Shown here: one piece after another, positions 15,417 to 24,526 of the stretch
Numbering within the stretch: position 1 is the stretch's first letter
Layout of the letters: each line of letters opens with the position of its first letter
NCBI RefSeq assembly: GCF_004028635.1
Contig: NZ_RQJW01000016.1
Span: 124,001 to 188,000 of the forward strand
Source of the DNA: Streptomyces cyaneus
GTDB taxonomy: Bacteria; Actinomycetota; Actinomycetes; Streptomycetales; Streptomycetaceae
Direction of reading: 5' to 3'
Length of the DNA stretch: 64,000 bases
Position numbers and translations under genes: made by a program
Notes under the pieces: model-generated
What the model was told of the DNA's origin: nothing
The model's database searches: none
Seen by the model: the letters and a program-made list of their open reading frames with translations, nothing else

Positions 15417-16624
15417 CCCGCGAGCTCCCCGCGCAACCGGCGCGTTCGCAGGACGAGTTCGAGTTCGAAGCGGCGGTCGGGGTCGTCCAGGTCCTCGCCC
15501 CACAGGTCCCGGATCTGGCGCAGTCGGTTGCGGACCGTCTGAGGATGGACGCCCAACCGGGCGGCCACCTCGGGCGCTCCGCCCTGGGTCTCCAGCCAGG
15601 CGAGCAGCGTCTCGGCCAGGCGGCGGGCCTGCTCCGGCCCGGCCTCGGTCAGCTGGGCCAGCCGGCGCCGCGCGAGGTCGTCGATCAGTTTCTCGGCGGG
15701 GAGCAGCACGAGCGCCTCGGCGTGTTCGCTGCAGCGCAGAAGGCGGCCCTGCGGAAGCAGGCCGTCCTGGATCATCCGCGCGGCCGCCGCCGCCCACTGC
15801 AGTGACGTGGCGGCCTGCGTGACGGGAACTGCGGGGCCGATCGCTCCGGACCAGCCACCCATGGCGCGGTGCAGCCGCTCGACGCGGCCGGGTGCCTCGG
15901 GGTCCGCCAGCACCAGCCGGGGGTGCTCGCCGTCCAGGTCCAGCAGGACCTCGTCACCCAGGGCGGGGGTGACGAGTTGCTGGGCGGGACGGAGAAGCAC
16001 GGCCACCGCGACCTCCTGAGGCAGCGGCCAGTCGGCGCTCGCGGCGCGTTCGGCGAGGACGTCGGACGGGTCGGTGCGGTGCTCGGTGAGGAGGAGGTCG
16101 ACCAGCAGGCGTTGGCGACGGATCCGCTCCCCCGCCTGGCCGGCGGCGACCTCGGCGTAACCGTGCACGGAATGGGACACGAGCTCATCGAGGTACTCGA
16201 ACGCGGACTCGGCGAGTTCGTACATCGCCGGTGGCGGAATCTCGACCTTCTGCCCGATCTCGGCGAGGCTGCGCCAGGCCAGCCGTACGTTCAGCCGGTA
16301 AATGGCCTGAAGGGAGTCCAGGCGACGGCCCTTGAGTGCCTGATTGCGTCCGAACTCCCGGAAGACCTCGGGGAGTTCGCGGGGTCGCTCGATGTCGGTG
16401 GTCAGCTGCGCCAGGAAGCTCTCGAGGGCGAGCCGAATCGCCAGGAGTGCCTTCGGCACACCCATGTCGTCGGTCGTCAGCTCGAGGTTCGGGAACTCCT
16501 GGCGCATGCCTCGCAGGATGTCCTGCGCGATGTCCGGTACCTGCTCCATGGCCAGGTCGGCGAATCGCCGTACCTGTTCCGGCGGCACCTTGTGCCAGGC
16601 GCGGGGCGCGGGCACGGGCACCAT
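15404..16624 (-). CDS. PucR/CdaR-type transcriptional regulator
   Basis: 406 residues, cytosolic. The C-terminal 70 residues form the PucR helix-turn-helix (LAETLLAWLETQGGAPEVAA, LGVHPQTVRNRLRQIRDLWG, DDPDRRFELELVLR). The N-terminal 200 residues are helical (VRRFADLAMEQVPDIAQDIL, LDSLQAIYRLNVRLAWRSLAE) and resemble the RsbR-like sensory part common in Streptomyces members of this family; the middle has a GGDEF-like degenerate region. These regulators respond to metabolites, often nitrogen compounds or lipids. It starts three bases after the stop of the small membrane protein gene and so shares its promoter. Target genes are not evident; the divergent surface-glycan locus is a candidate through the overlapping promoters. 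Confidence 0.85.
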   Translation of the reverse strand: MVPVPAPRAWHKVPPEQVRRFADLAMEQVPDIAQDILRGMRQEFPNLELTTDDMGVPKALLAIRLALESFLAQLTTDIERPRELPEVFREFGRNQALKGRRLDSLQAIYRLNVRLAWRSLAEIGQKVEIPPPAMYELAESAFEYLDELVSHSVHGYAEVAAGQAGERIRRQRLLVDLLLTEHRTDPSDVLAERAASADWPLPQEVAVAVLLRPAQQLVTPALGDEVLLDLDGEHPRLVLADPEAPGRVERLHRAMGGWSGAIGPAVPVTQAATSLQWAAAAARMIQDGLLPQGRLLRCSEHAEALVLLPAEKLIDDLARRRLAQLTEAGPEQARRLAETLLAWLETQGGAPEVAARLGVHPQTVRNRLRQIRDLWGEDLDDPDRRFELELVLRTRRLRGELAGPSA

Positions 16625-16627
16625 CTC

Positions 16628-16867
16628 CTAGCGATCGGCGGTCTGCGTGCGTGGCGCGGGCGCAGACCGGTCGCCCGCCGGGTCGGGGAAGGTGACCAGC
16701 GGCACGTTCGGCTGCTCGGGAGTTGCGGTCAGGGCGGCGACGAGGCCGAAGGCGGCGCCCACGGCCAGGGTGGCGGAGAGTGCGCACGTCAGGAGGGCGG
16801 CGAGGATGGTGGGCATGAGCATTCTGGGCATGGGGACGAGAAGCCTCTCGGTCGATGAGGTTGTCAC
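16628..16867 (-). CDS. Small membrane protein upstream of PucR regulator
   Basis: 79 residues read from a GTG that begins about 24 bases downstream of a predicted transcription start. One clear membrane helix (MLMPTILAALLTCALSATLAVGAAFGLVAAL, shown here only as a span, about residues 16-46) is followed by a short Pro-rich outer tail (TPEQPNVPLVTFPDPAG). The gene ends three bases before the PucR start, so the two are co-translated; a membrane input or anchor for the regulator is possible but unproven. An internal ATG at MPRMLMPT is an alternative start. No known family recognised. Confidence 0.6.
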   Translation of the reverse strand: MTTSSTERLLVPMPRMLMPTILAALLTCALSATLAVGAAFGLVAALTATPEQPNVPLVTFPDPAGDRSAPAPRTQTADR

Positions 16868-16897
16868 CCAGCGTTCCGGCCCGGTCCGGCACGATCA

Positions 16898-16940
16898 GTA
16901 TTAAGTCAGTGTTGACACCGGGTCAATAGCGGCTTAATTT
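16898..16940. promoter_or_regulatory. Two overlapping divergent HrdB-like promoters with mirror symmetry
   Basis: Rightward promoter: TTGACA (16912-16917), 17 bases, TAATTT (16935-16940), leading to the DUF3068 gene. Leftward promoter: TTGACC (complement of 16921-16926), 17 bases, TAATAC (complement of 16898-16903), leading to the small membrane protein and PucR genes. Around the centre the sequence is an inverted repeat in two blocks: ATTAAG, six bases, TTGAC, five bases, GTCAA, six bases, CTTAAT. The two polymerase sites overlap by 15 bases, so they should exclude each other. Confidence 0.72.
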
Positions 16941-17052
16941 CGCCGGTCATAACTACTTACTCCCCGGTAGGCCAGATTCGCCCCGGGTGAGCCGGACTGT
17001 CTCGCGCACCGTCGCGCAGTCTGCATCTTTCCGCTGCCACCGGAGTGCCCTC

Positions 17053-18045
17053 ATGCGCCGTACAGCTTCCGTTCTGCCATTGATTTTGCTCGGTTTGGGC
17101 GTCTTCACGCTGGTTTTCGGCCAGCTACTCGACCGGTATGTGGAGCCCCGGGTCAAGCGCACGCCGGTGGATGTCGAGACGAGTTCGGTCCTCACCGGGA
17201 CCGGCAGCTATTTCGACACCGGCGTCCTGGAGACCGTGCACGGAAAGCAGATCACGATCACCCGCCGGATCGTGGGCGACGTGGCCGCCGCCGAGCGCAG
17301 CGGGCACGCGGTGTGGAACGTCTCCACGCAGATCGACACCCCCACCACACTGCCGCTTCGGGACCCACGCCGGTCGCTGCAGTGGACCACCGAGCGCTGG
17401 GTGACGGACCGGCGGACCAACCTGCCGGTGCACTGCTGCGGCGAGCAGCCGTCGTTCAGGGGCGACGCCTATCTGAAGTTTCCGTTCGACGTGCAAAAGC
17501 GCACCTACCAGTGGTGGGACGGCGTGCTGGGCGGAGCCGTACCGCTGAAGTTCTCCGGGACCGAGAAGGTGCTCGGGCACGAGGGCTACCGGTTCACCGG
17601 CGCCGTGGAGCCCAGGCGGACGGGCGTCACTCGTGACGTGCCCGGATCGCTGGTGGGACGGCCGAAGCAGCGGCAGGTGGCGGCCGAGGAGTGGTATGCG
17701 AACGCCGGGATCGAGCTGGTGGTGGAGCAGCGCACCGGCCGGATCATGAACGCGCGCATCGCACCGAAGATCACGCTCCGGGCTCCGGGTGCCCGGGCCG
17801 ACGCCGTCACGCTGCTGGCGAGCGACCGGGTGGAGTTCACCGACGCGACCCGGCGCACCCAGGTGGCGGAGACCTCGCGCGACAGCCGGCGACTGGAAGT
17901 GCTGGGCGAGACCGCGCCCACGCTCGCCACCGTCACGGGCGGCGTGCTCATGGCTGCCGGGCTGACGTTCCTGGTCCGCGGACGGCGACACCGTGCGGTG
18001 GTGGAGGACTCACAGAGGGCCGACAGGACTCACACAGGTGACTGA
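17053..18045 (+). CDS. DUF3068 (PorA-family-like) membrane protein
   Basis: 330 residues with an N-terminal signal anchor (SVLPLILLGLGVFTLVFGQLL), a large outer domain and a second helix at the C-terminus (TVTGGVLMAAGLTFLVRG) followed by basic residues, so both ends are cytosolic. The outer part has the DUF3068 pattern: TRRIVGDVAAAERSGHAVW, TTERWVTDRRTNLPVHCCGEQ, FPFDVQKRTYQWWDG and KVLGHEGYRFTG. Members occur across actinobacteria, often near mycobacterial-type cell-envelope genes. The ATG is preceded by CGGAG at the right distance. It is first in the surface-glycan locus and is driven by the rightward promoter at 16912. Its function is unknown; a scaffold or regulator of the glycosyltransferases is a guess. 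Confidence 0.85.
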   Translation: MRRTASVLPLILLGLGVFTLVFGQLLDRYVEPRVKRTPVDVETSSVLTGTGSYFDTGVLETVHGKQITITRRIVGDVAAAERSGHAVWNVSTQIDTPTTLPLRDPRRSLQWTTERWVTDRRTNLPVHCCGEQPSFRGDAYLKFPFDVQKRTYQWWDGVLGGAVPLKFSGTEKVLGHEGYRFTGAVEPRRTGVTRDVPGSLVGRPKQRQVAAEEWYANAGIELVVEQRTGRIMNARIAPKITLRAPGARADAVTLLASDRVEFTDATRRTQVAETSRDSRRLEVLGETAPTLATVTGGVLMAAGLTFLVRGRRHRAVVEDSQRADRTHTGD

Positions 18046-18249
18046 TCCAGGGGCGCAGACAGGGAGAAATTGTCACCTTCGTGCGTAGCCAGATCGAACG
18101 CTCAATCCGAAAACTTACGTTACTAACCAGTACCTCCGCGTTCTTCCCGGAACCGGCCCGACCGTCCTATGACGTCCCCGCCCAGCGTGTCTCCCCCGGA
18201 CGCCCGGCTCCCCACTCCCCGCCCCCGCATCCGACGAGTTGGAGCAACG

Positions 18250-19551
18250 ATGCCCCAGCACGCTTCCTCCCTGGTCTCCGGCCAGGAGAAGATCGCCCCC
18301 GCTCACCCCCGTACCGCTCAGCCCGGTACCGCTCGTCGTCGTACCCCCGGCGCCGAAGTCACCGCCTCCGGCTCGTCGCCGTATCCGCGACGGATCGTCT
18401 TCCTGGCCCGCCGCGACCTGGACAACCCCGCCGCCGGCGGCTCCGAACTCCTCGTCGACCGCATCGCCGACGGACTCACCGCCGCGGGACACCAGGTCAC
18501 TCTGCTGTGCGGCGGCCCGGCGGCGTACCGCGACTACCGCGTGGTGTCGGCGGGCGGCGACGCCGGTCATTTCCTGCGCGCCAAGCGGGCGTTCGCCCGT
18601 CAGGTCGGCGCGTGCGACCTCCTGGTGGAGGTGTGCAACGGCATGCCGTACCTGGCTCCGCTGTGGCACAAGGGGCCGACGCTGTGCCTGGTGAACCATG
18701 TGCACACCGACCTGTGGGACATGCGCTACCCGGGCCCCATGGCCCGGCTCGGCCGCAGACTGGAGCACTGGGCGCTGGCCGGCCCGCACCGCGACAGCCT
18801 GACGGTCGCCGTGTCCGACTCCACCGCCGCGGCACTGCGCGCCATCGGTGCCCCGCCGGACCGGATCAGGGTGGTCCACAACGGCGTCGACGCGCCCGGA
18901 CCGCTGCTGCCCAAGGCCCCCGGGCCGCTGTTCGTCGCCGTCGGGCGGCTGGTCGAGTACAAGCGGATCGATCTTCTGCTGCGGCTGTGGGAGCGGGTGC
19001 GTCCGGTCACCGGCGGGCAGCTCGTCATCATCGGCGACGGCCCCGAGCGGGAGCGGCTTCAGGCCATGGCCGGGCCCGATGTGGTGTTCACCGGCCGGGT
19101 CTCGGAGGCGGAGAAGCACCGGCTGCTGTGCCAGGCGTGGCTGCTGCTGCATCCGTCCCTGGTGGAGGGCTGGGGCCTGGTGGTCACCGAGGCGGCCGCG
19201 CGTGGCACCCCGGCCGTCGGCTTCGACGTACCCGGTCTGCGGGACTCCGTCGTGGACGGGGTGACGGGGGTGCTGGCCGGGGGCGAGAGCTCGTTCGCCG
19301 CGGCCTGGTGCACTCTCGCGCTCAGCCCGGCGCGCCGTAGCGTCATGGGCCGTGCCGCCGAGGCGCGCGCCGAGAACTTCCGGTGGAGCAGCACCGTCCG
19401 GCAGTTCCGGGAGGTGGCCGCGGAGGCCTGCCGCACGGTACGGCCCACGCCGGTCGGCTCGCCCGTGGCGCCCGGCCTGCCCCTCCCCCGCGTCGCGCCC
19501 GGACACAGCGTCCCGTCAGCGGCCGTTGCCGAACTTCCCGACGGCGCGTGA
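18250..19551 (+). CDS. GT4-family glycosyltransferase
   Basis: Cytosolic retaining glycosyltransferase of 433 residues, GT-B fold. N-terminal domain begins IVFLARRDLDNPAAGGSE and contains GHQVTLLCGG; the C-terminal nucleotide-sugar domain shows VVHNGVDAPGP, VAVGRLVEYKRIDLLLRL, IIGDGPERERL, VFTGRVSEAEK and the ExxGLVxxEA-type segment EGWGLVVTEAAARGTP. The ATG is chosen for GGAG five bases upstream; about 200 bases of leader separate it from the DUF3068 gene. Codons for LRAKRAFARQVGACDL coincide with the 46-bp segment duplicated at 14083. It probably adds a sugar to a lipid-linked precursor for the AftD-like protein downstream; donor and acceptor are unknown. Confidence 0.88.
   Translation: MPQHASSLVSGQEKIAPAHPRTAQPGTARRRTPGAEVTASGSSPYPRRIVFLARRDLDNPAAGGSELLVDRIADGLTAAGHQVTLLCGGPAAYRDYRVVSAGGDAGHFLRAKRAFARQVGACDLLVEVCNGMPYLAPLWHKGPTLCLVNHVHTDLWDMRYPGPMARLGRRLEHWALAGPHRDSLTVAVSDSTAAALRAIGAPPDRIRVVHNGVDAPGPLLPKAPGPLFVAVGRLVEYKRIDLLLRLWERVRPVTGGQLVIIGDGPERERLQAMAGPDVVFTGRVSEAEKHRLLCQAWLLLHPSLVEGWGLVVTEAAARGTPAVGFDVPGLRDSVVDGVTGVLAGGESSFAAAWCTLALSPARRSVMGRAAEARAENFRWSSTVRQFREVAAEACRTVRPTPVGSPVAPGLPLPRVAPGHSVPSAAVAELPDGA
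18575..18620. repeat. Source copy of the 46-bp duplicated segment
   Basis: Coding copy, in frame within the GT4 gene; identical to 14083-14128 and in the same orientation. Confidence 0.9.
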
Positions 19552-19562
19552 GGTGAGCGCAC

Positions 19563-20363
19563 ATGACTGAGGTCGCCGAAGGTCCCCTCAGGGACCCCTC
19601 CCTGCGCCGGTCGTTCACGCTGCTGCGGGCCTTCATGCGGGAGCAGACCGACCCCGAGGCCTGCTACTCGCTGCTGGCGCGCGACGCGGTCGCCCAGGTG
19701 GCGCGCCACACCGACCTGCGCGGCCGGATCGTCCTCGATGTCGGCGGCGGCCCCGGCCACTTCACCGAGGAGTTCCGCCGCCGGGGCGCCCACGGCTACC
19801 TCTTCGAGCCCGACCTCGGCGAGTTGGCCTCGCGCGGCCGCCCGCCGGAGGGTGCGGTGGTCGCCGACGGCTATCTGCTGCCGGTGCCCGACGGTGTCGC
19901 CGACGTGTGCTTCTCCTCGAACGTCCTGGAGCATGTGGCGGACCCGGCGACCTTCCTCAGCGAGATGGTCCGGGTGACCCGGCCGGACGGGCTGATCTAT
20001 CTGTCGTTCACCAACTGGCTCTCCCCGTGGGGCGGCCACGAGACCGCGCCCTGGCACTACCTCGGAGCGCGCCGGGCGCGCGAGCGCTACCGGCGACGGA
20101 CCGGGCGCGAGGCCAAGCACACCGTCGGCGAGAACCTCTTCCCCCTGCACATCGGCCCCACCCTGCGGCACGTGCGCGGACGCGAGGACGTACGCGTCGT
20201 CTCGGCCCGATCCCGCTACTGGCCCTTCCTCCCGGGCGTCATCGCCCGGGTCCCCGGACTGAGAGAGATCGCCGCCTGGAATCTCCTGCTGATCCTGCGC
20301 CGCACCGGCTCTGCGGCGACGTCCCTCGGCAGCCAGGCACGATCCAGCGAGGCACGCTCATGA
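19563..20363 (+). CDS. Class I SAM-dependent methyltransferase
   Basis: 266 residues, Rossmann-type methyltransferase. SAM-binding motif I is VLDVGGGPGHFTEEF near residue 58, the acidic end of strand 2 is YLFEPDLGEL, and motif for catalysis/strand 4 is ADVCFSSNVLEHV with RVTRPDGLIYLSF after it. The C-terminal WPFLPGVIARVPGLREIAAWNLLLILRR is hydrophobic and may touch the membrane, fitting a lipid-linked sugar or glycan as substrate. It starts 11 bases after the GT4 gene and its stop overlaps the AftD-like start (ATGA), so it is part of the surface-glycan operon. Confidence 0.88.
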   Translation: MTEVAEGPLRDPSLRRSFTLLRAFMREQTDPEACYSLLARDAVAQVARHTDLRGRIVLDVGGGPGHFTEEFRRRGAHGYLFEPDLGELASRGRPPEGAVVADGYLLPVPDGVADVCFSSNVLEHVADPATFLSEMVRVTRPDGLIYLSFTNWLSPWGGHETAPWHYLGARRARERYRRRTGREAKHTVGENLFPLHIGPTLRHVRGREDVRVVSARSRYWPFLPGVIARVPGLREIAAWNLLLILRRTGSAATSLGSQARSSEARS

Positions 20364-23300
20364 GCACCACCGTCCAGGCTCCCGCACACGCCTCCCCCGC
20401 ACCCGCGCCGACGGCCCCGCCCGTGCAACGGCGCGGACGACGCCTGCTGTTCGGGTTCTGGGCGGCCGTACTGACGGCGTTCGTCGCGGTGTCCCCGGGA
20501 CGGATGACCTTCGAGACGAAGCTCGCAGTGGCCGCCGATCCACTGCGCTTCCTCGGCGACCTCGGTCAGCTCTGGCACGACCGGGCCGGCTTCGGCGGCA
20601 TCTTTGACCAATACGTCGGTTACGCCTTCCCGATGCTGCCGTACTACGCCCTGACGGACCTGCTGCACCTGCCGGTGTGGCTGGCCGAGCGGCTGTGGCT
20701 GTCGATCGTGGTGACCGCGGCGTTCTGGGGTGCGCTGCGACTGGCCGAGCGGCTGGGCGTCGGTTCGTCCGGAACCCGGCTGCTGGGTGCGGTGGCGTAC
20801 GCGCTGTGGCCCACGTTCACCGTCGTCGTCGGCTCGACGTCCGCCGCCGCGCTGCCCGGGGCCCTGCTGCCCTGGGTGCTGCTGCCCCTCGCCTCCGCGA
20901 CGCTGAGCCCGCGCCTCGCCGCCGCCCGCTCCGCCCTGCTCATCCCCTGCATGGGCGGAGTCAACGCCGCCTCAACTCTGGCCGCACTACTGCCAGTCGG
21001 GCTCTATCTGCTCAGCCGCCCGAAGGGCCCCCGGCGCCGCGCACTGCTCGCCTGGTGGCTGCCCGGCGTGGTGCTGGCGACCGCCTGGTGGACGGTGCCG
21101 CTACTGCTTCTGCGCTTCTACGGCGAGGACTTCATGCCGTACGTCGAGCAGGCGGACACCACCACGGCCACCATGTCCGCGACCGAGCTGCTGCGCGGCG
21201 CCGGCAACTGGGTGGCGTACCTCAACTTCGGTGAGGCCTGGCTGCCGGCGGGCTGGACCGTCGCCGCGTCGGTCACCGCCGTGCTCGGCTCGGCGTTCGC
21301 CGCCGCCCTGGGCCTGGCGGGTCTGGCCCGCCGGGACATCCCCGAGCGGCGCTGGCTGCTGCTGACCGTGCTGGCCGTCGCACTGATCGCCCTCGCGGGA
21401 TACGGCGGCGTCCTCGGCGCGCCCTTCCACGACGCGGTGCAGGGGTGGCTGGACGGTCCGCTCAGGCCGTTCCGCAACATCTACAAGTTCCAGCCGGGGC
21501 TCGCCCTCGCGCTGGCCCTGGGCATGGCGCACCTGACGGCGGTGCTCGCCGAGCGCCGAAGGACCCGGGCGTCGAGCGGTCGCCGGTACGTCCCGGTGAT
21601 CGCCGCACTGATCGTCCTGCCGGGTCTCGCGTGGCCGTACGTCAACGGCACCATCCTCCAGCCGGGCGCGTTCACCAAGCTGCCCTCCCACTGGGAGCAG
21701 GCCGCCGACTGGCTGGACGAGCACGCCGCGGACAGCCGCGCCCTCGTCGTACCGGCAACCGCGCACGGGACCTACACCTGGGGCTCTCCCATCGACCAGC
21801 CCTTCGACGTCTTGGCGAAGACCCGGTGGGCGCAACGCGACTTCGTGCCGTTCGGCACCGCCGGCTCGCGGCGGACGCTGGACGCGGTCGAGCAGGCCCT
21901 GTTGTCGGGTGGTGAGGTGCCGGGCCTGCAGTCGTATCTGGCGCGGGCCGGGCTGCACGAGGTGGTCGTGCGCAACGACCTCGACCCCGACCAGATCGGT
22001 TACGTACCGCCGCAGACGGTCAGGCGGACCCTGGAGGCCTCCGGCTATCGCAAGGCCGCCGGCTTCGGCCCGCTCGTGACTGCCGGGCGCATCCCCGCCG
22101 ACACCCCTGTCCAGGTGCAGGGCCTCTATCCGCGCCTCCAGGCGGTCGAGATCTACGAGCCCGCAGGCGCCGCCGAGCGGCCGGGGCTCGTCGGGATCGA
22201 CGCGGCCGACGACACGGCCGTCGTGAGCGGCGGCCCCGAGGCACTGCTCCAGCTCTCCGCCGACCCGGCGCTGCGCGACCGGCCCGCCGTGCTGACCGGG
22301 GACCCCCACCCCGGAGTCGACACCCCGGCGGTCAAGGCCGACGCCGACCAACTGCGCCGCGCCGACACCCGCTTCGGCCTGGTCAACTCCAACACCTCGT
22401 ACACCTACACCGCCACCGAGCAGAACCCTTCCGGCAGCCTCCAGAACCCGGGCGAGCAGCCCAAGCAGATCCTGCCTGCGCAAGGCGCCGACCACCAGAC
22501 GACGGCCGTGTTGCGCGGTGCGGCGTCGGTGAGGGCGTCCAGTAGCGGGAACTGGCTGTTCCACCTGCCGCAGTACGACCCGGTGAACGCCTTCGACGGC
22601 AATCCCGAGACCGCGTGGGCCGAAGGCAGCCCGGGTGAGCCGGCCGGCCAATGGCTGCGCGTGGACTTCACCGCGTCGACCGACCTGCCGGCGTCGCTCC
22701 GGCTGACCCCGCTCCCCGCGGACGCCACGCGGCCCGCTCCCACGCGGGTGCGGATCGAGACGGACCGGGGTTCGGTCGACAGCACACTGCGGCCGGACGG
22801 TGAGCAGCAGTCGGTGCGCGCGCCCGAGGGCCGGGCGAAGTGGCTGAAGATCGAGATCCTGGACGCCGAGTCGGCGCGCCCCGGGCTGTCCGGCGCCGGA
22901 TTCTCCGAGGTGACCGTGCCAGGGGTGAAGGTGACCCGGCTGCTGGCCCTGCCGAACGACGCCGAGCGCACCCACGCCGACGCGCAGGTCTACTCGCTGC
23001 ACCGCGGCACCGACCCGGGCGGGCTCGCTCCGGCCTCGACGGAAGCCGGACTGCACCGGCAGTTCCACACCCGGGAGGGCATGGGCACGTACGACGTGTC
23101 GGCCCGGGCCGTGGCCGTGCCCGGCGACGCACTGGACCGCCTGCTGGACCGCGTCGCCCCGCAGCAGCGGCAGCGAATCACCGTGTCCGCCGACTCCACC
23201 GGCCGTAGCGGCATCGCGCTCGGCGCGCGGAACCTGGTCGACGGCGACCTGACGACGGCCTGGATCGCCGGGGACCGGCCGGTGATCCATCTGAGCTGGC

Positions 23301-24526
23301 CGGGCAGGAAGGAGATCGACGAGATCGTCCTCGGGGCGGCGGGCGGTCTGTCCTCCCGGCCCGAGCAGGTGCGGATCAGCTCGCCGGACGGCACGGCGAC
23401 GGCCGACGTGGACTCCGACGGGCTCGCGCGGTTCGACGCGATCACCACCGACCGCCTGGACATCACGGTCACCAAGACAGCGCCGCTGACCCTCTACCAC
23501 CCCGTGGCCGACGAACGGCTCCAACTCCCCGTGGGCCTGAGCGAGGTGTACGTGCCCGCGCTCGCCGGGCTCCGTGTGCCGCAGCCCGAGCCGGACGCCC
23601 GCTTCTCGCTTCCGTGCGGACAGGGTCCGGCGCTCGACGTCGACGGCACGCTCCGTCCGACGAAGGCGTCCGGGCTGGTCAGCGACCTGACGGAGCGGCG
23701 GCCGGTGACGGTGGAGCTCTGCGCGGGCGACGAGGCGAAGGACGGCAGGCTGGAGCTGGCCTTCGGCAGGCACCGCGTGGAGGCCGGCGACACCGGACCG
23801 CTCGCGATCACGGACGTCACGCTGTCCCGGGGCGAGCCGCGTGCCGTCTCCGCCGCGGCGGACCGCGAGGTCACCGTACGGAAGTGGACCGGCGACAGCC
23901 GCTCGGTCTCCGTGTCCGCCGGGTCGGGCGAGGTGTCGTACCTGCGGACGTACGAGAACGTCAACGACGGCTGGAAGGCCACGCTGAACGGCGAGGAGCT
24001 CACCCCGGTCCGGCTCGACGGCTGGCAGCAGGCCTGGCTGATCCCGGCCGGGAAGTCCGGCACCGTGCACATGGAGTACGAGCCCGCGGGGCCGTACCGG
24101 ACCGCGCTGATCGGCGGGGCGGTCGGGGTCGCCGCGCTCGTGGCACTCGCCTTCGTGGGTCGGCGACGTACCGCTCGGATCTCGGCCGGACACACGGAAG
24201 TTCCTCCGGCGCCCGGTCCGCTCCTCGGAACAGTGGCGCTGACCGCCGTCGTGGCACTGGTGGCGGGACCGCTCGCCCTGGTGGTCCCCGGGCTCGCGCT
24301 GGTCGCCCGGCTGCGACCCGGCGCTCTGGTCCCGGTCGCGGCGGCCGCCATGGCCGGTGCGGGCATCGCGGCGGCCACGGGGGCGGGGGCGCCGGTTGCC
24401 GCGGATCGCGGAGCGTTCGGCGCGATCGCGCAGGTGCTGGCGCTCGTGGCCCTCACCGCGGCCGTGGTGACGACCGGCGCGGGCCGGACGAGAGCCGGCG
24501 TCGACGCGAGAGGCGGGACGCGGTGA
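20360..24526 (+). CDS. AftD-like alpha-(1->3)-arabinofuranosyltransferase (DUF3367)
   Basis: Very large GT-C membrane enzyme of 1388 residues. N-terminal membrane domain of roughly ten helices from about residue 28 to 420, with GRMTFETKLAVAADP and an early outer-loop motif DQYVGYAFPMLPYY; long outer region with two discoidin/F5-F8-like carbohydrate-binding modules (FDGNPETAWAEGSPG near 745, VDGDLTTAWIAGDRP near 960); a beta-rich part with NVNDGWKATLNGEEL; then four C-terminal helices. This is the architecture of mycobacterial AftD, which adds arabinofuranose from decaprenyl-phosphoryl-arabinose to cell-wall arabinan. Streptomyces lacks arabinogalactan, so the product here is some other arabinan-like or furanosyl surface glycan. 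It overlaps genes on both sides by four bases. Confidence 0.88.
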   Translation: MSTTVQAPAHASPAPAPTAPPVQRRGRRLLFGFWAAVLTAFVAVSPGRMTFETKLAVAADPLRFLGDLGQLWHDRAGFGGIFDQYVGYAFPMLPYYALTDLLHLPVWLAERLWLSIVVTAAFWGALRLAERLGVGSSGTRLLGAVAYALWPTFTVVVGSTSAAALPGALLPWVLLPLASATLSPRLAAARSALLIPCMGGVNAASTLAALLPVGLYLLSRPKGPRRRALLAWWLPGVVLATAWWTVPLLLLRFYGEDFMPYVEQADTTTATMSATELLRGAGNWVAYLNFGEAWLPAGWTVAASVTAVLGSAFAAALGLAGLARRDIPERRWLLLTVLAVALIALAGYGGVLGAPFHDAVQGWLDGPLRPFRNIYKFQPGLALALALGMAHLTAVLAERRRTRASSGRRYVPVIAALIVLPGLAWPYVNGTILQPGAFTKLPSHWEQAADWLDEHAADSRALVVPATAHGTYTWGSPIDQPFDVLAKTRWAQRDFVPFGTAGSRRTLDAVEQALLSGGEVPGLQSYLARAGLHEVVVRNDLDPDQIGYVPPQTVRRTLEASGYRKAAGFGPLVTAGRIPADTPVQVQGLYPRLQAVEIYEPAGAAERPGLVGIDAADDTAVVSGGPEALLQLSADPALRDRPAVLTGDPHPGVDTPAVKADADQLRRADTRFGLVNSNTSYTYTATEQNPSGSLQNPGEQPKQILPAQGADHQTTAVLRGAASVRASSSGNWLFHLPQYDPVNAFDGNPETAWAEGSPGEPAGQWLRVDFTASTDLPASLRLTPLPADATRPAPTRVRIETDRGSVDSTLRPDGEQQSVRAPEGRAKWLKIEILDAESARPGLSGAGFSEVTVPGVKVTRLLALPNDAERTHADAQVYSLHRGTDPGGLAPASTEAGLHRQFHTREGMGTYDVSARAVAVPGDALDRLLDRVAPQQRQRITVSADSTGRSGIALGARNLVDGDLTTAWIAGDRPVIHLSWPGRKEIDEIVLGAAGGLSSRPEQVRISSPDGTATADVDSDGLARFDAITTDRLDITVTKTAPLTLYHPVADERLQLPVGLSEVYVPALAGLRVPQPEPDARFSLPCGQGPALDVDGTLRPTKASGLVSDLTERRPVTVELCAGDEAKDGRLELAFGRHRVEAGDTGPLAITDVTLSRGEPRAVSAAADREVTVRKWTGDSRSVSVSAGSGEVSYLRTYENVNDGWKATLNGEELTPVRLDGWQQAWLIPAGKSGTVHMEYEPAGPYRTALIGGAVGVAALVALAFVGRRRTARISAGHTEVPPAPGPLLGTVALTAVVALVAGPLALVVPGLALVARLRPGALVPVAAAAMAGAGIAAATGAGAPVAADRGAFGAIAQVLALVALTAAVVTTGAGRTRAGVDARGGTR

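Noticed and set aside
14083..18620. The 46-bp repeats as att sites of an integrated element
   Set aside because: No integrase, excisionase or plasmid gene lies between the copies, and one copy is in frame inside a working gene. Kept only as an unexplained repeat.
21101..24193. A very long open frame on the minus strand (about 1000 codons) opposite the AftD-like gene
   Set aside because: It mirrors the GC-biased third positions of the real gene, has no domain or RBS, and low-complexity Arg/Gly/Pro-rich sequence.
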